Source: Leifsonia sp. 71-9 (lineage in GTDB: Bacteria; Actinomycetota; Actinomycetes; Actinomycetales; Microbacteriaceae). Taken from it: DNA of 43,241 nt. Where the stretch lies: positions 277,463 to 320,703 of the forward strand of contig NZ_MKVJ01000001.1 of assembly GCF_001898805.1 (NCBI RefSeq), written 5' to 3'. The notes below the pieces were generated by a model. It had not been told where the DNA came from. It saw only the letters and a list, made by a program, of their open reading frames with translations, and did no database searches. Position numbers and translations under genes: made by a program. Shown piece by piece: positions 6,866-14,716 of the stretch (its first letter is position 1; every line of letters starts with the position of its first letter).

Positions 6866-8623
6866 GTGGACCTCTCCGTGCTGACCGGCTCCGATGCCGG
6901 GCACCGCACCGCCGACGCGGCCGCCGCCGGCCTCGCCGCAGCGCAGACGCCGGCTCCGGCGCCCGCGGGCGACGACCCCGCCTGGTGGCGCAGCGCGGTG
7001 ATCTACCAGATCTACCCGCGCAGCTTCGCCGACGGCAACGGCGACGGCGTCGGCGACCTGGCGGGCGTGCGGCAGCACCTGGACTACCTCAAGGATCTCG
7101 GCGTCGACGCCCTCTGGTTCACGCCCTGGTACGTCTCGCCGCTCGCGGACGGCGGCTACGACGTGGCCGACTACCGCCGCATCCACCCGGCCTTCGGCGA
7201 CCTTGCGGAGGCGGAGGCGCTGATCGCCGACGCCCTCGCGCTGGGGATCCGGACGATCATCGACGTCGTCCCGAACCACGTCTCCGACCAGCACCCCTGG
7301 TTCCAGGCGGCGCTGGCGGCCGGGCCCGGCTCGCCCGAACGCGAGCGGTTCTGGTTCCGTCCGGGCCGCGGCGAGCACGGCGAGGAGATGCCGACGAACT
7401 GGGTCTCCAACTTCTCCGGCGACACCTGGACCCGTACCACCGACGCCGACGGGACGCCGGGCGAGTGGTACCTCCACCTCTTCAGCCCCGAGCAGCCCGA
7501 CCTCAACTGGAACCACCCGGACGTGCGCCGGGAGCACGAGGAGATCCTGCGGTTCTGGTTCGACCGCGGCGTGGCCGGGGTGCGGATCGATTCTGCCGCC
7601 CTCCTGGTCAAAGACCCGGAGCTGCCCGAGGTGCCGGAGCGGCCCGCAGCGGGGGAGCACCCGAACCAGGACCGGGACGAGCTGCACGACATCTACCGCT
7701 CCTGGCGGTCGATCGCCGACTCCTACCCCGGCACGCGCGTGCTGGTCGGCGAGATCTGGCTGCCCGACATCGACCGCTTCGCGATGTACCTGCGGCCCGA
7801 CGAGCTGCACACCGCCTTCAACTTCGACTTCCTCGCCCGGCCCTGGGACGCCGCGGAGCTGCGCACCTCCATCGACGAGACGCTCGGGGCGCACGCACCG
7901 GTGGACGCCCCGAGCACCTGGGTGCTGTCGAACCACGACGTCACGCGGCCGGTGACCAGATACGGCCGGGAGGACTCCTCGTTCGCCTTCGTCAAGAAGC
8001 GCACCGGCACGCCGACGGATCTCGAAGTCGGCCGCCGGCGCGCCCGTGCCGCCGCCCTGCTCACGGCTGCGCTGCCCGGCTCGCTCTACCTGTACCAGGG
8101 CGACGAGCTCGGCCTGCCCGAGGTGGAGGACCTCCCCGCCGATCGCCTCGAGGATCCGATGCATTTCCGCTCCGGCGGCATCGACCCCGGGCGGGACGGC
8201 TGCCGGGTCCCGCTGCCCTGGGGCGGGGAGGCCGCCCCGTTCGGCTTCAGCCCGGCGGGCGCGACGGCCGAGCCGTGGCTGCCGCAGCCCGCCTCGTGGG
8301 CCGCACTGACCGTCGAGGCGCAGCAGAACGACCCGGGGTCGATGCTGCGGCTCTACCGCGAGGCGCTGCGGATCCGCCGGTCCGAGCCCGGCCTCGGCGA
8401 CGGGCCGTTCTCCTGGCTCGACGCGCAGGAGGGCGTGCTCGCGTTCGCCCGCGGCGCCCGGTTCGCCAGCGTCACCAACCTGTCCGCGGTGCCGGTCCCG
8501 TTGCCGGACGACGCCGCGCTCCTCCTCAGCAGCAGCCCTCTCGACGACGGCCTGCTGCCTCCCGACTCCACGGCGTGGCTACGAACACAGCATCGGCCGC
8601 CGGAGACCAGCACCACTCACTGA
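6866..8623 (+). CDS. GH13 alpha-glucosidase (oligo-1,6-glucosidase type)
   Basis: This 585-residue enzyme is probably cytoplasmic (no signal peptide). The TIM-barrel starts at SAVIYQIYPRSF (43-54), with the GNGDGVGDLAG calcium-loop-like segment of oligo-1,6-/alpha-glucosidases at 58-68. The catalytic residues are visible: nucleophile Asp242 in GVRID, acid/base Glu296 in VGEIW, and the transition-state Asp358 in SNHD, with the region I DVVPNHVSDQHPW near 132. It would hydrolyse alpha-glucosides imported by the adjacent ABC system. GTG 6866 follows GAAGGG, and no earlier in-frame start exists. The first 38 residues are an Ala-rich extension without family similarity. Confidence 0.93.
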   Translation: MDLSVLTGSDAGHRTADAAAAGLAAAQTPAPAPAGDDPAWWRSAVIYQIYPRSFADGNGDGVGDLAGVRQHLDYLKDLGVDALWFTPWYVSPLADGGYDVADYRRIHPAFGDLAEAEALIADALALGIRTIIDVVPNHVSDQHPWFQAALAAGPGSPERERFWFRPGRGEHGEEMPTNWVSNFSGDTWTRTTDADGTPGEWYLHLFSPEQPDLNWNHPDVRREHEEILRFWFDRGVAGVRIDSAALLVKDPELPEVPERPAAGEHPNQDRDELHDIYRSWRSIADSYPGTRVLVGEIWLPDIDRFAMYLRPDELHTAFNFDFLARPWDAAELRTSIDETLGAHAPVDAPSTWVLSNHDVTRPVTRYGREDSSFAFVKKRTGTPTDLEVGRRRARAAALLTAALPGSLYLYQGDELGLPEVEDLPADRLEDPMHFRSGGIDPGRDGCRVPLPWGGEAAPFGFSPAGATAEPWLPQPASWAALTVEAQQNDPGSMLRLYREALRIRRSEPGLGDGPFSWLDAQEGVLAFARGARFASVTNLSAVPVPLPDDAALLLSSSPLDDGLLPPDSTAWLRTQHRPPETSTTH

Positions 8624-8645
8624 GAGAACCCCTCACCACTCACTG
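8611..8645 (+). repeat. 12-bp direct repeat at the GH13/binding-protein junction
   Basis: CACCACTCACTG occurs at 8611-8622 (last codons and stop of the glucosidase gene) and again at 8634-8645, immediately before the GGAAGGA ribosome site of the next gene. A small duplication by slippage is the simplest explanation. Confidence 0.7.
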
Positions 8646-8660
8646 GAAGGAACACCGACA

Positions 8661-10037
8661 ATGAAGTCACCACGCACGATCGCGGCCGTCGCCGCGGTCG
8701 CCCTCGCCGGGGCCGGCGTCCTGGCGGGCTGCTCGTCCGCCGGATCCGACGCCAACGACGGCAAGGTCCACATCACCGTCGCCAGCCTCATCCCGGGCAG
8801 CGACAAGGCCTCCTTCAAGGCCTTCGACGATCGCGTCAAGGAGTTCGAGAAGGCCAACCCCGACATCGTCGTGAAGTCGGAGGAGTACCAGTGGACGGGC
8901 CCGACGTTCGCGACCCAGCTCGCGGGCGGCACCCTCCCGGACGTCTTCAACGTGCCGTTCACCGACTCGCAGTCGCTGATCCAGGCGGGGCAGCTCGCGG
9001 ACATCTCGGCCGAGGTGAACAAGCTGCCGTACGCGTCGAAGTTCAACGAGAACGTGCTCGCGGTCGCGAAGGACGGCGACAAGATCTACGGGATCCCCTA
9101 CGGCCCGTACGCGATGGGCCTGTCGTACAACCGCGACATCTTCACCAAGGCCGGACTCGACCCCGACAAGCCCCCGACGACGTGGGACGAGGTGCGCGCC
9201 GACGCGAAGACCATCTCCGAGAAGGTGCCGGGCGTCGCCGGCTACATGCAGATGACGCAGGGCAACACCGGCGGCTGGGAGCTCACCACCACGGTGTACG
9301 CGCGCGGCGGCCGGATGGAGACCACCGAGGGCGGCAAGACCAAGGTCACCACGAACAACCCGGTGACCAAGGAGGCCCTGCAGTGGCTGAAGGACCTGCG
9401 CTGGAAGGACAACTCGGTCGGCAGCAACTTCCTGCTCGACTGGTCCGGCATCAACCAGGCCTTCGGCGCCGGGCAGATCGCCATGTACCCGTCCGGCTCC
9501 GACGTGCTGACCTCCCTCGTGCAGCAGAACGCGGTCGACCCGAAGAACTACGGGCTGACCATGCTGCCGATCGACACCAGCAACAAGGACGCCGGCGTGC
9601 TCGGCGGCGGCAACGTCGCGGCGGTCAGCCCCAAGTCGTCGCAGGCGCAGAAGGACGCGGCGGTCAAGTGGATCGACTTCTACTACATGCAGAAGCTGCT
9701 CAACCAGGACCAGGCCGTCGCCGACGCCAAGGTGCTCGTGAAGTCGGGCCAGCCGGTCGGCGTGCCGACGCTGCCCGTCTTCGACAAGGCGACCTACGAC
9801 CAGAACATGGAGTGGATCAAGGACGAGATCAACGTGCCGCAGGCGAACGTGGCGCCGTTCACGGACAAGATCTTCGACGCCACCCTGGTGCCTGAGCCGA
9901 ACAAGCACACCCAGGAGCTCTACGGGGCGCTCGACACGGTCGTCCAGGCCGTGCTGACGGACCAGAACGCCGACATCGACCAGCTGCTCAGCAAGGTCGA
10001 CTCGGACATCCAGAAGCTCGTCGACGCCGACAAGTGA
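8661..10037 (+). CDS. Sugar ABC transporter substrate-binding lipoprotein
   Basis: This 458-residue extracellular solute-binding protein (SBP family 1, MalE-like) has a lipoprotein signal peptide ending in the lipobox LAGC, with lipidated Cys24. The mature part has the expected pattern: KVHITVASLIPGSD..., GGTLPDVFNVPFTDSQ, YGIPYGPYAMGLSYNRDIFTKAGLD near 135-160, and a C-terminal helical lobe. It captures oligosaccharide outside the membrane and delivers it to the two permeases downstream. GGAAGGA lies 12-18 nt before the ATG. A strong hairpin follows the gene and may raise its expression over that of the permeases. Confidence 0.93.
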   Translation: MKSPRTIAAVAAVALAGAGVLAGCSSAGSDANDGKVHITVASLIPGSDKASFKAFDDRVKEFEKANPDIVVKSEEYQWTGPTFATQLAGGTLPDVFNVPFTDSQSLIQAGQLADISAEVNKLPYASKFNENVLAVAKDGDKIYGIPYGPYAMGLSYNRDIFTKAGLDPDKPPTTWDEVRADAKTISEKVPGVAGYMQMTQGNTGGWELTTTVYARGGRMETTEGGKTKVTTNNPVTKEALQWLKDLRWKDNSVGSNFLLDWSGINQAFGAGQIAMYPSGSDVLTSLVQQNAVDPKNYGLTMLPIDTSNKDAGVLGGGNVAAVSPKSSQAQKDAAVKWIDFYYMQKLLNQDQAVADAKVLVKSGQPVGVPTLPVFDKATYDQNMEWIKDEINVPQANVAPFTDKIFDATLVPEPNKHTQELYGALDTVVQAVLTDQNADIDQLLSKVDSDIQKLVDADK

Positions 10038-10048
10038 CACCGACGGGA

Positions 10049-10077
10049 GGCCGGCGGCGCGTGCTGCGCCGCCGGCC
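10049..10077 (+). promoter_or_regulatory. Perfect intercistronic hairpin after binding-protein gene
   Basis: A 12-bp perfect G+C stem (GGCCGGCGGCGC / GCGCCGCCGGCC) with the loop GTGCT begins 11 nt after the stop. It has no T-run. The position between binding protein and permease matches the mRNA-stabilising or attenuating structures seen in maltose-type operons. Confidence 0.75.
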
Positions 10078-10107
10078 GCCCGCCCGATCCGAGAGAGTGA
10101 CCCGCGC

Positions 10108-11046
10108 ATGACCGCGATCGACCGAAACCGCCCGGCCGTCCGCCGAGCCCGGCGCACGCCCCTGACCTGGATCCGCGGCGGCGGCGTGAGCAACCTGCTC
10201 TTCCTGCTGCCGATGCTGCTGATCTTCGGCGTGTTCTCCTGGTGGCCCATCGTCCGCAGCGTGGTGATGAGCTTCCAGCACACGAACCTGGTGACGCCGC
10301 CGACCTGGGTGGGCTGGGACAACTTCGTCCAGGTGGTGAACGACCCGCTGTTCTGGACCGTCGTGGGGAACACCGCCTGGTTCGCGCTGCTCGCGCTCAT
10401 CCTGGGCTACCCCATCCCGCTGATCGCCGCCGTGCTGATGAGCGAGGTCAAGCGCGCGAAGGGCCTCTACAGCGCCCTCGCCTACCTGCCCGTCGTGGTG
10501 CCGCCCGTGGTGGCGGTGCTGCTGTGGAAGTTCTTCTACGACGCGCGGCCGACCGGCGTCTTCAACACGATCCTCGGCTGGGTGGGCATCCCGCCGCAGC
10601 CGTGGATCCAGGATGCGACACAGGCGATGCCCTCGCTCGTGGTCGAGGCCACCTGGGCCGCCGCCGGTGGCACGATCATCATCTACCTCGCGGCCATCAC
10701 CGGGGTCTCGCCCGAGCTGTACGACGCGGCCGAGGTCGACGGCGCCAGCATCTGGCGCAAGATCTGGCACGTCACCCTGCCGCAGCTGCGCGGGGTGCTG
10801 CTGATCACGCTGATCCTGCAGATCATCGGGACGGCGCAGGTGTTCCTGGAGCCGTTCCTCTTCACCAGTGGAGGCCCGGTCAACTCGACCGTGACCATCC
10901 TGCTGCTGATCTACCGCTACGCCTTCCAGAACTCGCTCGGAGGCGACTACGGCGCCGCGACGGCGCTGAGCCTGATGCTCGCCGCGTTCCTGGCGGTCCT
11001 CTCCCTCGTGTACTTCCGCCTCACCAAGTCCTGGAGCCAGAATTGA
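10108..11046 (+). CDS. Sugar ABC permease, MalF-like
   Basis: This 312-residue membrane protein has about six hydrophobic helices (first at NLLFLLPMLLIFGVFSWWPIV, residues 30-50). The cytoplasmic EAA loop is GVSPELYDAAEVDGASIWRKIWHVTLP, near residues 200-226, where the ATPase docks. It forms the heterodimeric channel with the next gene. The stop overlaps the next start by four bases (TTGA), indicating translational coupling. A GAGAGAG sequence precedes the ATG. Confidence 0.93.
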   Translation: MTAIDRNRPAVRRARRTPLTWIRGGGVSNLLFLLPMLLIFGVFSWWPIVRSVVMSFQHTNLVTPPTWVGWDNFVQVVNDPLFWTVVGNTAWFALLALILGYPIPLIAAVLMSEVKRAKGLYSALAYLPVVVPPVVAVLLWKFFYDARPTGVFNTILGWVGIPPQPWIQDATQAMPSLVVEATWAAAGGTIIIYLAAITGVSPELYDAAEVDGASIWRKIWHVTLPQLRGVLLITLILQIIGTAQVFLEPFLFTSGGPVNSTVTILLLIYRYAFQNSLGGDYGAATALSLMLAAFLAVLSLVYFRLTKSWSQN

Positions 11047-12038
11047 GCACGTCGACGCAGATCCCGCCCGAGGTCGCCTCCGTGGTGACCGCCGTCGTCG
11101 AGGACGGCGCGAGCCCGGAGCCGCCGCGCCGTCGCCGCCGGCGTCGTCGCCCGCAGGCGGACGCCGACCGCGGCATCCTCTCGATCTCCGACCGACGGCG
11201 CCCGGGGGTCCGCTGGAGCTCGCGCGTGATCAACGCCGTGCTGCTGGTGGTGCTGATCGTGGTGGGCCTCGGTCCGCTGCTGTGGCTCGCCAAGTCGGCG
11301 ATCACCCCGACCGCGGACACGTTGAAGACGCCGATGGCGCTGTTCCCGAACGGCGTCGACTGGGCGAACCTCTCGACGGCGTGGTCGACGGTCCACATCG
11401 ACGTGCAGTTCGTGAACACCATCTGGGTCGCCGCGGGGTCGTGGGCCGCACAGGTGCTCGTCGCGACGACCGCCGGCTACGCGCTGAGCGTGCTGCGACC
11501 GAAGTACGGCAAGGTGCTGTACGGGATGATCCTCTGCACGCTCTTCGTGCCGTCGGTCGTGCTGCTCGTGCCGCTGTACCTCACCATCCTGAACCCGCCG
11601 CTGCTCGGGCAGTCCCTGATCAACACGTTCTGGGCCGTCTGGCTGCCCGCCGGGGCGAGCGCGTTCAACGTCGTGCTCGTCAAGCGGTTCTTCGACAACC
11701 TGCCCCGGGAGGTGTTCGAGGCGGCCCGCACGGACGGCGCCGGGCCGTTCCGGCTGTTCTGGTCGATCGTGCTGCCGATGTCGAAGCCGATCCTCGGCGT
11801 GGTCTCGGTGTTCGCCATCATCGCCGCGTGGAAGGACTACCTCTGGCCGCTGCTGGTGCTACGCGACCCGGGCATGCAGCCCCTGTCGGTGCGGCTGCCC
11901 ACCCTGCAGGCGGCGATCCAGCTCGACGTGTACCTCGCGGCGTTGGCGATCTCGACGCTGATCCCGATCGTGCTGTTCCTGATCTTCCAGGGCCTCTTCC
12001 TGCGCAGCGCCGGGCTCGGAGGCGCCGTCAAGGGCTGA
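11043..12038 (+). CDS. Sugar ABC permease, MalG-like
   Basis: This 331-residue partner permease has a cytoplasmic Arg-rich N-tail (PPRRRRRRRR near residues 24-33) and about six helices. Its EAA loop LPREVFEAARTDGAGPFRLFWSIVLP lies near residues 220-245, diagnostic for carbohydrate-uptake (CUT1) permeases. I place the start at TTG 11043, which overlaps the previous stop by four bases and has GGAG about 8 nt upstream; GTG codons near 11082 are alternatives. No ATP-binding subunit gene is present, so a shared MsiK-type ATPase encoded elsewhere is inferred. Confidence 0.9.
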   Translation: MSTSTQIPPEVASVVTAVVEDGASPEPPRRRRRRRRPQADADRGILSISDRRRPGVRWSSRVINAVLLVVLIVVGLGPLLWLAKSAITPTADTLKTPMALFPNGVDWANLSTAWSTVHIDVQFVNTIWVAAGSWAAQVLVATTAGYALSVLRPKYGKVLYGMILCTLFVPSVVLLVPLYLTILNPPLLGQSLINTFWAVWLPAGASAFNVVLVKRFFDNLPREVFEAARTDGAGPFRLFWSIVLPMSKPILGVVSVFAIIAAWKDYLWPLLVLRDPGMQPLSVRLPTLQAAIQLDVYLAALAISTLIPIVLFLIFQGLFLRSAGLGGAVKG

Positions 12039-12042
12039 CGGT

Positions 12043-12048
12043 TAGCAT
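12043..12048 (+). promoter_or_regulatory. Leaderless -10 box of GH3 lipoprotein gene
   Basis: TAGCAT lies 6 nt before the ATG at 12055 and inside the 16-bp gap after the permease stop. It could let the GH3 gene be expressed separately from the ABC operon. No convincing -35 is visible. Confidence 0.4.
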
Positions 12049-12054
12049 CGGGGG

Positions 12055-13236
12055 ATGCGGACGACGAGACGGTGGACGGTGCTGGGCATCGCCACCGCTC
12101 TCGTCGCCGGTCTGGCCGGATGCGCGTCCGCCGGAACCGCGTCCGCCGGATCCGCTCCGGCGCACGGAACGCACGAACCGAGAGCAGCCACGGCGACGCC
12201 GACCCCGACGACGGATCCTGTCGCCGCCTACGCGGACGCCCGGCTCGCGAACATGACCCTGCGGCAGAAGGTCGCCAGCCTGTTCATGCTGCACGCGCCG
12301 GGGACCGATGCCGCGGCCCTCCGCGGGTTCGCCGACCGCTATGGGCTCGGCGGGATGATCCTCATGGGGGACAACATCCCGGGCTCGCCGGAGGCGCTGG
12401 CGGCGCAGACCACCGCGATGCGGGCCTCCGACCCCGCGCTGCCGCCGCTCATCGGCATCGACGAGGAGGGCGGTGACGTCACCCGTCTGCCCTGGGACGG
12501 GCAGCCCGGTGGTGACGCTCTCCACTCGCAGAGCCCCGACGCCGCCCGGCAGGCGTTCGCCGCGCGGGCCGCGCTCCTGAAGCAGGCCGGGGTGAACGTC
12601 AACTTCGGCATCGTCGCGGACGTGACCGCGGACCCCGGCTCGTTCATCGCCGACCGCATCCTCGGAACGGACCCGGCCTCGGCCTCGGCCCGGGTCGCCG
12701 CAGCGGTGGCGGGGGAGCACGGGACGGTGCTCAGCACCCTCAAGCACTTCCCGGGTCACGGCGAGACCGACGCCGACTCGCATCACGTCGTGCCCACGAC
12801 GCCCACGACCCGCGCCGAGTGGGAGGCGCGTGACCTCCCGTCCTTCCGCGCGGGCGTCGACGCCGGCGCGGAGGTGGTGATGTTCGGTCACCTGATCTAC
12901 AGCGGGGTCGACAGTCTGCCCGCGTCGCTCTCGCCAACCTGGCATCGCATCCTCGCGGACGAGGTCGGCTTCCACGGCGTGACCATCACGGACGACCTGC
13001 GGATGCTGCAGGACACCGGCCTCCCGCAGTACCAGGACGCGGGGGAGAACGCTGTGCAGGCGATCGCGGCCGGCAACACCATGGTGCTCGACGTCATCCC
13101 GACCGGATCGGCCCCGGACGCGCTGATCGACGCGGTCGTCGTCGCCGTGCAGAGCGGGCGCATCCCGCCCGCCCGGATCGACGCGGACGCGCGTGCGCTG
13201 CTCGTGCTGCGGCACTCGATCGCCCTGAAAGAGTGA
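12055..13236 (+). CDS. GH3 lipoprotein, NagZ-like beta-N-acetylhexosaminidase
   Basis: This 393-residue protein has a lipobox (GLAGC, Cys23), a short Ala/Thr/Pro linker, and one GH3 barrel beginning near residue 55. The NagZ-specific catalytic motif KHFPGHGETDADSHH (230-244) supplies the Asp-His acid/base pair, and ITDDLRM (near 311-317) carries the nucleophile Asp. GIDEEGGDVTRL near 139-150 is the substrate loop. Such enzymes cleave beta-N-acetylglucosamine from peptidoglycan fragments or chitin oligomers; in Gram-positives they act outside the membrane, matching the lipoprotein signal. It follows the ABC operon by 16 bp but need not share its substrate. Confidence 0.9.
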   Translation: MRTTRRWTVLGIATALVAGLAGCASAGTASAGSAPAHGTHEPRAATATPTPTTDPVAAYADARLANMTLRQKVASLFMLHAPGTDAAALRGFADRYGLGGMILMGDNIPGSPEALAAQTTAMRASDPALPPLIGIDEEGGDVTRLPWDGQPGGDALHSQSPDAARQAFAARAALLKQAGVNVNFGIVADVTADPGSFIADRILGTDPASASARVAAAVAGEHGTVLSTLKHFPGHGETDADSHHVVPTTPTTRAEWEARDLPSFRAGVDAGAEVVMFGHLIYSGVDSLPASLSPTWHRILADEVGFHGVTITDDLRMLQDTGLPQYQDAGENAVQAIAAGNTMVLDVIPTGSAPDALIDAVVVAVQSGRIPPARIDADARALLVLRHSIALKE

Positions 13237-13245
13237 CGCGTCAAC

Positions 13246-13252
13246 TTTTTTT
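13246..13252 (+). terminator. T-run after GH3 gene
   Basis: Seven consecutive T bases follow the stop by nine bases. The only preceding symmetry is TGACGCGTCA (13234-13243), too short-looped for a normal hairpin, so this is a weak terminator candidate. Confidence 0.25.
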
Positions 13253-13285
13253 CGCGGAATCGGAATATCCCGGCACTCCATGCAC

Positions 13286-13313
13286 TTGCATGTACCTGAG
13301 CGGGGCGTAGCAT
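13286..13313 (+). promoter_or_regulatory. Promoter of YceI gene
   Basis: TTGCAT (13286-13291) and TAGCAT (13308-13313) are separated by 16 bp and lie about 50 nt before the YceI start, which has its own AAGGAG ribosome site. Confidence 0.5.
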
Positions 13314-13362
13314 CGTCCGCCGCTCCGCAAGCGAGACCATCGATCCTCAAGGAGATCAGCGA

Positions 13363-13914
13363 ATGACCATCGACATCCCCGGCTACAAGGCGGGCACCTG
13401 GACCATCGACCCCACCCACTCCGAGGTCGGCTTCAGCATCCGTCACCTCATGATCAGCAAGGTCAAGGGCACCTTCGAGAACTTCGACGCCACCTTCGTG
13501 ACCGCCGAGAACCCGCTCGAGTCGACCGTCACCGCCAAGGCCGACGTCGCGTCCGTCAACACGAAGAACGCCGACCGTGACGCGCACCTGCGCACCGGCG
13601 ACTTCTTCCTCGCCGAGGAGCACCCCACCATCGACTTCGTGTCGACCGGTGTGCGCCACGAGGACGGCGACTTCCTCGTCGACGGCGACCTGACGATCAA
13701 GGGCGTCACCAAGCCGGTCACCTTCGAGTTCGACTTCGGCGGCTTCGGCCAGGACCCGTACGGCAACTACAAGGCCGGCGCGACCGCGAAGACCAAGATC
13801 AACCGCGAGGACTTCGGCCTCACCTACAACGCGGCCCTCGAGACCGGCGGCGTCCTCCTCGGCGAGGACGTCACCATCACGCTCGAGCTCCAGGCGGTCC
13901 TCCAGCAGGCCTGA
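13363..13914 (+). CDS. YceI-family protein
   Basis: This 183-residue single-domain protein has no signal peptide. It shows the YceI lipocalin-like pattern: GTWTIDPTHSEVGFSIRHLMISKVKGTFENFDATF at the N-terminus, a middle RDAHLRTGDFFLAEEHPTIDF block, and LTIKGVTKPVTFEFDFGG. YceI domains form an elongated barrel that binds long polyprenoid or amphiphilic ligands. A cytoplasmic version like this is common in actinobacteria, with no settled function. AAGGAG lies 9 nt before the ATG. It is a single-gene unit with its own promoter and a strong terminator. Confidence 0.93.
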   Translation: MTIDIPGYKAGTWTIDPTHSEVGFSIRHLMISKVKGTFENFDATFVTAENPLESTVTAKADVASVNTKNADRDAHLRTGDFFLAEEHPTIDFVSTGVRHEDGDFLVDGDLTIKGVTKPVTFEFDFGGFGQDPYGNYKAGATAKTKINREDFGLTYNAALETGGVLLGEDVTITLELQAVLQQA

Positions 13915-13937
13915 CCCCGTCCCGCGCGGAACCCGAA

Positions 13938-13978
13938 CCGCCGAGTACGCAGCTCCGTTGCGTGCTCGGCGGTTTTTT
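13938..13978 (+). terminator. Rho-independent terminator of YceI gene
   Basis: A 14-bp stem (CCGCCGAGTACGCA / TGCGTGCTCGGCGG, one T-G wobble) with the seven-base loop GCTCCGT is followed by six T. It sits between convergent genes. Confidence 0.93.
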
Positions 13979-14015
13979 GCGGTCTTCTGCTGCTCCGGGG
14001 TTCTCGTTCGTCCGG

Positions 14016-14372
14016 TCAGTCCGTCGCCTGCCGCTTCTCGCGTTGGGCGTCGGCGTGGTCGTCGAGTTCGCGGGCCTGACGTGCCAGCGCCGCCTGGTGC
14101 TCCTCTTCCAGTCGCGCTATCGCGGCCGACGCTTCGCGCACATTGCGGTCGATCTCGTCCGTGACGTTCTGGAGCGCTGTGCGGAACTCCGGGTCGTTCG
14201 CCGCGTCGTTGCGGGCCGCGAACTCGTAGAAGCTCTCCTGCATCGATGTCATCCGCGACCGGTAGTGCGCGACAGCTTCCTCGGCGTGGTCGATGCGGCG
14301 GCGCGCGGCCAGGTTCTCGTCCCGGTGCGCGTCCTCCAACTCCCCGCGGGTGCGATCGTCCTTCGGGATCAC
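14016..14372 (-). CDS. Small coiled-coil protein, possible effector partner
   Basis: This 118-residue, highly charged protein is predicted to be all helix. Heptad-rich stretches run from about residue 5 to 45 (ELEDAHRDENLAARRRIDHAEEAVAHY) and 75 to 115 (IDRNVREASAAIARLEEEHQAAL). No signal peptide or enzyme motif is seen. The start is GTG 14372, overlapping the upstream gene's stop by four bases (GTGA). It is the last gene of the minus-strand lipase operon. Small helical proteins next to type VII lipase effectors act as partners for the effector's helical domain; that role is inferred from position and shape only. I do not recognise a named family. Confidence 0.72.
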   Translation of the reverse strand: MIPKDDRTRGELEDAHRDENLAARRRIDHAEEAVAHYRSRMTSMQESFYEFAARNDAANDPEFRTALQNVTDEIDRNVREASAAIARLEEEHQAALARQARELDDHADAQREKRQATD

Positions 14373-14698
14373 GATCGGATGCTGTTCACTGCGCGGGCGT
14401 AGTCGGTGTCCTTCGCGAGGTGCGCGAGCCCGTCGGACACCGACTCCTCCACGGCGCCGGCGAGTGCTCCGCTGACGTCTGCGGTGGAGAGCGCGAAGCG
14501 TACGTGGGCCGCGGCGTTCTCGATCGGCACCCAGTTCGTGGCGCGCACCGCGGTGTACCGCGCCCGGACCACCGTCGGAAGCGCGGAGTTCAACAGCCCG
14601 ACGGCCGCCCGATGAACGGCGGCGTCGATGAGCGCCCACGACGATTCGGGCGCGAGCCCGCTCTTCGCCCCGTCGATGACGTCATCCCACCATGACAC
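14369..14698 (-). CDS. Small helical hypothetical protein, possible effector partner
   Basis: This 109-residue protein starts with GTG (MSWWDDVIDGAKSG) after a GGGGGGAAGAG purine run, 18 nt after the lipase stop. It is mostly amphipathic helix, Ala-rich, without Cys, signal peptide or transmembrane segment. There is no WXG motif in the usual mid-protein turn, so it is not a classical WXG100 protein. Its coupling to the lipase gene upstream and the coiled-coil gene downstream suggests a common complex. Function unknown; a Lap-like targeting partner of the lipase is the working idea. Confidence 0.7.
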   Translation of the reverse strand: MSWWDDVIDGAKSGLAPESSWALIDAAVHRAAVGLLNSALPTVVRARYTAVRATNWVPIENAAAHVRFALSTADVSGALAGAVEESVSDGLAHLAKDTDYARAVNSIRS

Positions 14699-14716
14699 GA
14701 TCTCTTCCCCCCTGGT

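Noticed and set aside
13234-13243. TGACGCGTCA as a terminator hairpin with the following T-run
   Set aside because: The palindrome leaves no workable loop; only the T-run was kept, at low confidence.
14369-14698. Calling the 109-residue protein a WXG100 (ESX) protein because of its SWWDD start
   Set aside because: The WW pair is at the N-terminus, not at a central helix-turn-helix bend, and no C-terminal YxxxD/E secretion motif is evident.
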